Assembly: GCF_004346845.1 (NCBI RefSeq)
Contig: NZ_SMGI01000004.1
Span: 186,001-250,000, forward strand
Direction: 5' to 3'
Source of the DNA: Winogradskyella wandonensis
GTDB taxonomy: Bacteria; Bacteroidota; Bacteroidia; Flavobacteriales; Flavobacteriaceae
Length of the DNA: 64,000 bases
The position numbers and the translations under genes were made by a program. Shown piece by piece: positions 60,108 to 64,000 of this stretch (within the stretch, counting starts at the first letter, position 1; every line of letters begins with the position of its first letter). Below the pieces are notes generated by a model that did no database searches, had not been told where the DNA came from, and worked only from the letters and a program-made list of their open reading frames with translations.

Positions 60108-60947
60108 ATGTCAAAACAGCAAGGTAAAAAAGGGCAAGGAAAGAGAGACGGAAAGCAAAAATCCGATGGAGGACAGAGACCTTTTTCTAAAAGACATTCT
60201 GCGCCTAAGAAAAAAACTACTCCTAAAAAAGCGTCTAATTCAGATGAAATTCGTCTTAATAAATATATAGCCAATTCTGGGATGTGCTCTCGTCGTGAGG
60301 CAGACGAAAATATTTCTATTGGTTTGGTAACTGTAAATGGCTCTGTGGTTACAGAAATGGGTTATAAGGTAAAACCAACAGACGAAGTCCGTTTCGATGG
60401 TCGCCGTATCAATCCAGAGCCAAAAACATATGTACTCTTAAATAAGCCTAAAGGATTTGCTACAACAACAGCAGAAGGAAAGGGAAGAACAGTAATGGAT
60501 TTGGTTGCTAATGCAACTTCTGCAAGAATTAAGCCTATTGGCCGTTTAGGACGGAACTCCTTAGGATTATTATTGTTTACCAATGACGATGAGATTATTC
60601 AGAAATTTACAAATTCTAAGAACGGAGTGGCACGCCTATTTCAAGTTGAACTTGATAAAAATTTAAAATTTGAAGACTTAAAGAAAATACAAGAAGGCTT
60701 TAAAGTACAAGGAAAACTAATTACCGTAGAAGAAATAAGTTATATCGAAGGTGAACCTAAAAATAAAATAGGTATAAAAATCAAAAACACTGGGAATACC
60801 ATTCTACGTACTATTTTTGACGAATTAAAATACGATTTGGTTAAAATAGACTGTGTTGCTATAGGTCATTTAACAAAAAAAGATATTCCAAGAGGGCATT
60901 GGAAACATCTAACAATACAAGAAGTAAACACGCTTAAAATGCTTTAA
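60108..60947 (+). CDS. RluB-like rRNA pseudouridine synthase, catalytic Asp replaced
   Basis: A 279-residue RsuA/RluB-type protein: a basic, low-complexity N-terminal tail (residues 1-45, K/R/G-rich), an S4 RNA-binding domain (about 47-95, RLNKYIANSGMCSRREADENI) and the synthase domain. In this family the catalytic Asp lies in GRLD; here the motif reads GRLGRNSLGLLLFTND, with G148 at that place (GGA codon 60549-60551). The protein is otherwise intact. It may be an inactive RNA-binding form, or the alignment of this motif may need checking. It overlaps the DUF2200 gene by 4 bases, tail to tail. Confidence 0.83.
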   Translation: MSKQQGKKGQGKRDGKQKSDGGQRPFSKRHSAPKKKTTPKKASNSDEIRLNKYIANSGMCSRREADENISIGLVTVNGSVVTEMGYKVKPTDEVRFDGRRINPEPKTYVLLNKPKGFATTTAEGKGRTVMDLVANATSARIKPIGRLGRNSLGLLLFTNDDEIIQKFTNSKNGVARLFQVELDKNLKFEDLKKIQEGFKVQGKLITVEEISYIEGEPKNKIGIKIKNTGNTILRTIFDELKYDLVKIDCVAIGHLTKKDIPRGHWKHLTIQEVNTLKML

Positions 60948-61309
60948 GCCTGTCTTAAAATTTTATCCATTTTTCTTCCTTTTGCTAATTCATCAACTAA
61001 TTTATCCATATATCTAGCATATTTAGTGACTGGTGTTTCAATGTCTTCTATTCTGTAGCCACAGATTACGCCTTTTATTAAATGTGCATTGGGATTGATG
61101 TTTGCATTAGCGAAAAACGCTTCCATTGTTGCTTTTTTTTCAATAAGGTTTTCTAGTTGGTTCTCATCATAACCAGTTAACCAGGTTAATACTTGGTGTA
61201 ATTCTTCTTTTGTCCTACCTTTTTTCACTATTTTGGTTATATAATGCGGATAGACAGAACCAAAAATTAGTTTTGCCACGCGGGCATCGTGTTCTGGTGT
61301 TGTACTCAT
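60944..61309 (-). CDS. DUF2200 domain-containing protein
   Basis: A 121-residue protein of DUF2200, a small family of unknown function. The characteristic sequence is visible: HDARVAKLIFGSVYPHYITKIVKKGRTKEELHQVL, LTGYDENQL and the C-terminal YRIEDIETPVTKYARYMDKLVDELAKGRKMDKILR. It lies on the opposite strand to the pseudouridine synthase gene, with overlapping ends. Cytosolic by the absence of a signal peptide. Confidence 0.88.
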   Translation of the reverse strand: MSTTPEHDARVAKLIFGSVYPHYITKIVKKGRTKEELHQVLTWLTGYDENQLENLIEKKATMEAFFANANINPNAHLIKGVICGYRIEDIETPVTKYARYMDKLVDELAKGRKMDKILRQA

Positions 61310-61331
61310 GATTTAGAATTTTTAGTTAGTG

Positions 61332-62300
61332 TTATAGTTCAAAAATATCGTTGATTTTTGCGATTTTATAACCTTTTTCATTAACTAATTTACTCGCTTC
61401 ACTCAGCGGATTTAATAATGGATTGGTATGATTAAAGTGAATAAATATAACCTTCTCTTTTTCGGTACGAGGAAGATTATCAAATAAATCCAAACTCTCA
61501 ATTACAAAAGGATGAGGGATTTCGCTGATATCCCTATTATTAATTTCCTTTCCGCTAAAAAACGTTGCATCAACGAAAGCATAATCTACTTTTTTAATTT
61601 CATCAATTATATTTTTGTTCCATTTATCCCATTTGTCGATGTCTGGAATAAACAAAGCTGTTTTATTCGGCCCTTTTATTCTGTAACCAACAGTTTCAGA
61701 AAACTCATCTCTATGCGGCACAAGTATTGGGGTTACTTCAATAGTTTTGGAGAGCTTTACAGGTTTTTCATTTTCAATTTCAATTAGTGTAATGTTTTCT
61801 CTCGTAACAAGCTGACTCCATGGTCCGTTATCTGTTAAAAAACGCTTCATTTGCGGCATGGTATAAACAGGTGTTTTTGTAGCATCTATTGCTTCTTTTC
61901 CTAAATACATAAGTCCTGTGTAATGTCCTATGTGGGCATGAGTTAGAAAGATGCCATCAACCAATTCGTTTTCATTTTGTGTTTCGTAGGTTGTAATCAT
62001 TTTCATTTGCGAGGTTATATCAGGAGTGGCTTCAAATAAATAGGTTTTATGATATTCAGTATCAATGAGTCCAAGTGAAACAACTTTTCGAATAGCTTCA
62101 GGGTTTTTGAATAGCTTAGAACAACACCTTTTTTTACAGCCTATTTGTGGAGAACCGGCATCTTGTGCTGTGCCCAGAATAACAATGGAGGTATTTTCGA
62201 TAGAGATATTAGAATCCATTGCCGCTAGTTCTTTCGAATATGGTTTTTTAGAACATGATATAATTATTAAAATCAAGCATATAGTTATAAATCTCTTCAT
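61332..62300 (-). CDS. PqqB-like metallo-beta-lactamase-fold lipoprotein
   Basis: A 322-residue lipoprotein (IISCSK, lipid Cys about residue 16) with a metallo-beta-lactamase fold of the PqqB-like group: LGTAQDAGSPQIGCKKRCC near residues 42-60, LTHAHIGHYTGL (His-x-His-x-Gly-His, with Gly where the usual Asp would be), VPHRDEFSETVGYRI and IHFNHTNPLL. The role is not known; no other PQQ genes are nearby, so a hydrolase of an exported substrate is more likely than PQQ synthesis. It lies 22 bases upstream (on its strand) of the DUF2200 gene. Confidence 0.8.
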   Translation of the reverse strand: MKRFITICLILIIISCSKKPYSKELAAMDSNISIENTSIVILGTAQDAGSPQIGCKKRCCSKLFKNPEAIRKVVSLGLIDTEYHKTYLFEATPDITSQMKMITTYETQNENELVDGIFLTHAHIGHYTGLMYLGKEAIDATKTPVYTMPQMKRFLTDNGPWSQLVTRENITLIEIENEKPVKLSKTIEVTPILVPHRDEFSETVGYRIKGPNKTALFIPDIDKWDKWNKNIIDEIKKVDYAFVDATFFSGKEINNRDISEIPHPFVIESLDLFDNLPRTEKEKVIFIHFNHTNPLLNPLSEASKLVNEKGYKIAKINDIFEL

Positions 62301-62481
62301 TGTAGTTTAATAAATTAGGAGTTGATTATTCTAGCCGAGTGCAATACGCATTTTCATAAAATTACAACAAATAATTAAAGAGTAGTATGGTAAGTTTTTG
62401 GCTGACGCAATAAATAAAAGTGAAGTAACCTACCAATCATTAATAGAGTTTATTAAATTTACCCTTCTAATAATTTTAATC

Positions 62482-64000
62482 GTGATTTCGCAAAATACCA
62501 TAGCTCAAGTTTTTGAAACAGCCCGTGTAGAGGAGGTTATAGGCGATTTTGTGCAATTAAAAAAATCGGGAAGTAATTTTAAAGGCCTAAGTCCTTTTAG
62601 TGAGGAAAGAACGCCAAGCTTCATGGTGTCTCCCGTAAAACAAATTTGGAAAGATTTTTCTACAGGCAAAGGCGGTAATGCAGTTACCTTTTTAATGGAG
62701 CACGAGCATTTTACTTATCCTGAAGCCATAAAATATTTGGCAAAAAAGTATAACATTGAAATTGAAGAGACCGAGCGTACTAACGAAGAAAAGGAAAAAG
62801 CAGATACAAGAGAAAGTCTATATCTAGTTAGTGAGTATGCAAACGACTATTTTCAGAAAATTTTACATAAAACAGATAAAGGAAGAGCTATTGGCTTAAG
62901 CTATTTTAAAGAACGTGGTTTTACAGAGGAAACTATCAAGAAATTTCAATTGGGCTACGCTTTGGACGAGTGGCAAGCCTTTACAGATGAAGCCTTAAAA
63001 AATGGTTATAAAATTGAGTTTTTAGAAGGTACTGGTTTAACCATTGTTAAACCAGAAAAACATTTCGATAGATTTAAAGGCCGCGTGATGTTCCCCATAC
63101 ATAGTATGAGTGGGCGTGTTTTAGGTTTCGGAGGTCGAATCTTAGGAAATGACAAAAAAGCTGCCAAGTATCTAAACTCTCCAGAAAGCGAAATTTACCA
63201 TAAAAGTAAGGTACTTTATGGCTTGTATTTTGCTAAACAATCTATAGCCAAGGAAGACAATTGTTATCTGGTCGAAGGTTATACAGATGTTATCCAGTTT
63301 TATCAAAGAGGAATAACAAATGTTGTTTCATCCTCGGGTACCGCGCTAACATCAGAGCAAATACGTCTTATAAAAAGACTAACAAATAATATTACTGTAC
63401 TTTTCGACGGCGATGCAGCAGGAATGCGCGCTTCTATACGTGGAATAGATTTAATACTCGAGCAAGGCATGAACGTTCGGGTATGTACGTTTCCGGATGG
63501 AGAAGATCCGGACAGCTTTTCTAAAAACAACACCTTACAAGACGTAACGGATTACCTAAAGGAAAATTCTAAAGATTTTATTCAGTTTAAAGCATCATTA
63601 CTTTTTGAAGACAGTAAAAACGACCCTATAAAAAAGGCAGAAACTATAAGAGATATTGTAAATAGTATTGCTAAAATTCCAGACCAGATAAAAAAAGAGG
63701 TTTACATACAAGAGTGCGCTCGTATTATGGATATAAGCGAATCTGTATTGTTTAGTACACTTGCTCAAATAAATAAAAAGGCGAATAGCGATGCTAATAA
63801 AAAGTTTGGCCAGGAACAGAAAGCATTTAATGTTATAAAAGCTGAGCCTAAGCCATTAAAAAAGGTAGATATTCAGTATGAGTTGGAGAAAAAAATCATT
63901 GAAATCTTATTACTCTACGGTAATAAAACCGAAAAGTTTGAAGACTTAGTGCTTAAAGAAGATGAGGTTACGGGAGATTTAGTTTTGGAACCTGTAGTAC
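62482..64000 (+). CDS. dnaG: DNA primase DnaG, N-terminal part
   Basis: The first 506 codons of DnaG, open to the end of the window. The GTG at 62482 gives the start MISQNTIAQVFETARVEEVIGDF, usual for flavobacterial primases. The CHC2-type domain follows (about residues 30-70), but the four zinc ligands are replaced by S37, S40, D58 and T61. The primase core and Toprim domain are normal: RFKGRVMFPIH, NSPESEIYHK, VEGYTDVIQF with its Glu, and VLFDGDAAGM with the acidic pair. The C-terminal helicase-binding domain lies beyond the window. It makes RNA primers for DNA replication. Confidence 0.95.
   Translation, partial: MISQNTIAQVFETARVEEVIGDFVQLKKSGSNFKGLSPFSEERTPSFMVSPVKQIWKDFSTGKGGNAVTFLMEHEHFTYPEAIKYLAKKYNIEIEETERTNEEKEKADTRESLYLVSEYANDYFQKILHKTDKGRAIGLSYFKERGFTEETIKKFQLGYALDEWQAFTDEALKNGYKIEFLEGTGLTIVKPEKHFDRFKGRVMFPIHSMSGRVLGFGGRILGNDKKAAKYLNSPESEIYHKSKVLYGLYFAKQSIAKEDNCYLVEGYTDVIQFYQRGITNVVSSSGTALTSEQIRLIKRLTNNITVLFDGDAAGMRASIRGIDLILEQGMNVRVCTFPDGEDPDSFSKNNTLQDVTDYLKENSKDFIQFKASLLFEDSKNDPIKKAETIRDIVNSIAKIPDQIKKEVYIQECARIMDISESVLFSTLAQINKKANSDANKKFGQEQKAFNVIKAEPKPLKKVDIQYELEKKIIEILLLYGNKTEKFEDLVLKEDEVTGDLVLEPVV

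Noticed and set aside
61332..62300. A PQQ biosynthesis role for the PqqB-like gene.
   Set aside because: It is a lipoprotein and no other pqq genes lie nearby.
62398..62481. In-frame extension of DnaG upstream to a TTG at 62398, giving about 28 extra residues with a hydrophobic stretch.
   Set aside because: Flavobacterial DnaG proteins normally begin at MIS, matching the GTG at 62482, and the extra residues have no family resemblance.
1..64000. CRISPR arrays, insertion sequences and rRNA genes.
   Set aside because: No direct-repeat arrays with spacers, transposase genes or rRNA sequences were seen on reading the window.

Overview
The window looks like a chromosomal segment of a marine member of the Flavobacteriaceae (Bacteroidota). 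The evidence is AT-rich DNA, a SusC/SusD glycan-uptake locus, type IX secretion (T9SS) C-terminal domains, SPII lipoproteins, Bacteroidota-type promoters (TTG-N19-TAnnTTTG), a flavobacterial-type DnaG primase, a mevalonate isoprenoid pathway and TTG/GTG starts. Genus cannot be fixed from the sequence alone.

Layout. Positions 1-1285 hold the end of a cyclase-family gene, a DUF4230 protein and an MmcQ/YjbR protein. Positions 1381-6221 are a compact four-gene cassette that together would convert hydroxyproline to 2-oxoglutarate: DapA-like deaminase, 2-oxoglutarate semialdehyde dehydrogenase, racemase-family epimerase and FAD-dependent D-amino acid oxidoreductase. Positions 6275-15620 are mixed housekeeping and envelope genes: PhnA-like protein, a SnoaL-like secreted protein, a DUF4407 membrane protein, a BlaR1-like M56 sensor protease with its BlaI repressor and operators, a T9SS-exported M28 peptidase, a DoxX-type membrane protein and an M20 dipeptidase. 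A tRNA-Leu(UAG) with promoter and terminator sits at 15.7 kb, followed by what looks like a decayed copy of the tRNA 3' end.

Positions 15998-41802 are a large alpha-glucan (starch/maltodextrin) utilisation locus. The minus strand carries susC-susD-susE and a T9SS-secreted GH13 amylase. The plus strand carries a LacI-type regulator, a sugar transporter of the MFS/GPH type, beta-phosphoglucomutase, GH65 phosphorylase, a SusA-like GH13, a carbohydrate-esterase-like hydrolase, GH31, two more GH13 lipoproteins and a SusB-like GH97. Surface amylase and SusCDE would cut and import oligosaccharides, periplasmic GH13/GH31/GH97 would trim them, the transporter would take maltose or similar sugars to the cytoplasm, and GH65 plus PgmB would split maltose phosphorolytically to glucose and glucose-6-phosphate. 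A perfect 18-bp palindrome between susC and the lacI gene is the likely operator.

Positions 41900-45476 hold a large GAF protein facing an HD plus Pycsar-effector-type (DUF5706) membrane protein with no cyclase gene in sight. Positions 45614-49237 are a four-gene run with DUF427, a hydrolase-OsmC fusion, EgtB and EgtD (ergothioneine). A very long metallophosphoesterase / kinase-like / beta-barrel protein follows. The rest (52980-64000) includes a BaiN-like flavoprotein, a DUF4174 gene broken by one nonsense codon, mevalonate decarboxylase and kinase, a UbiA prenyltransferase, a nitrilase-family enzyme, a pseudouridine synthase lacking its expected catalytic Asp, a PqqB-like hydrolase and the first part of DnaG, whose zinc ligands are all replaced.

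The most unusual cross-cutting signal is a set of short palindromic repeats. One family (core GAGCGCAGTCGA) occurs between genes and also inside two intact genes (mevalonate decarboxylase and the BaiN-like flavoprotein), read through in frame. A second family (ATGCTGAA...TTCAGCAT) sits just upstream of two genes, and one site is a chimera of both.
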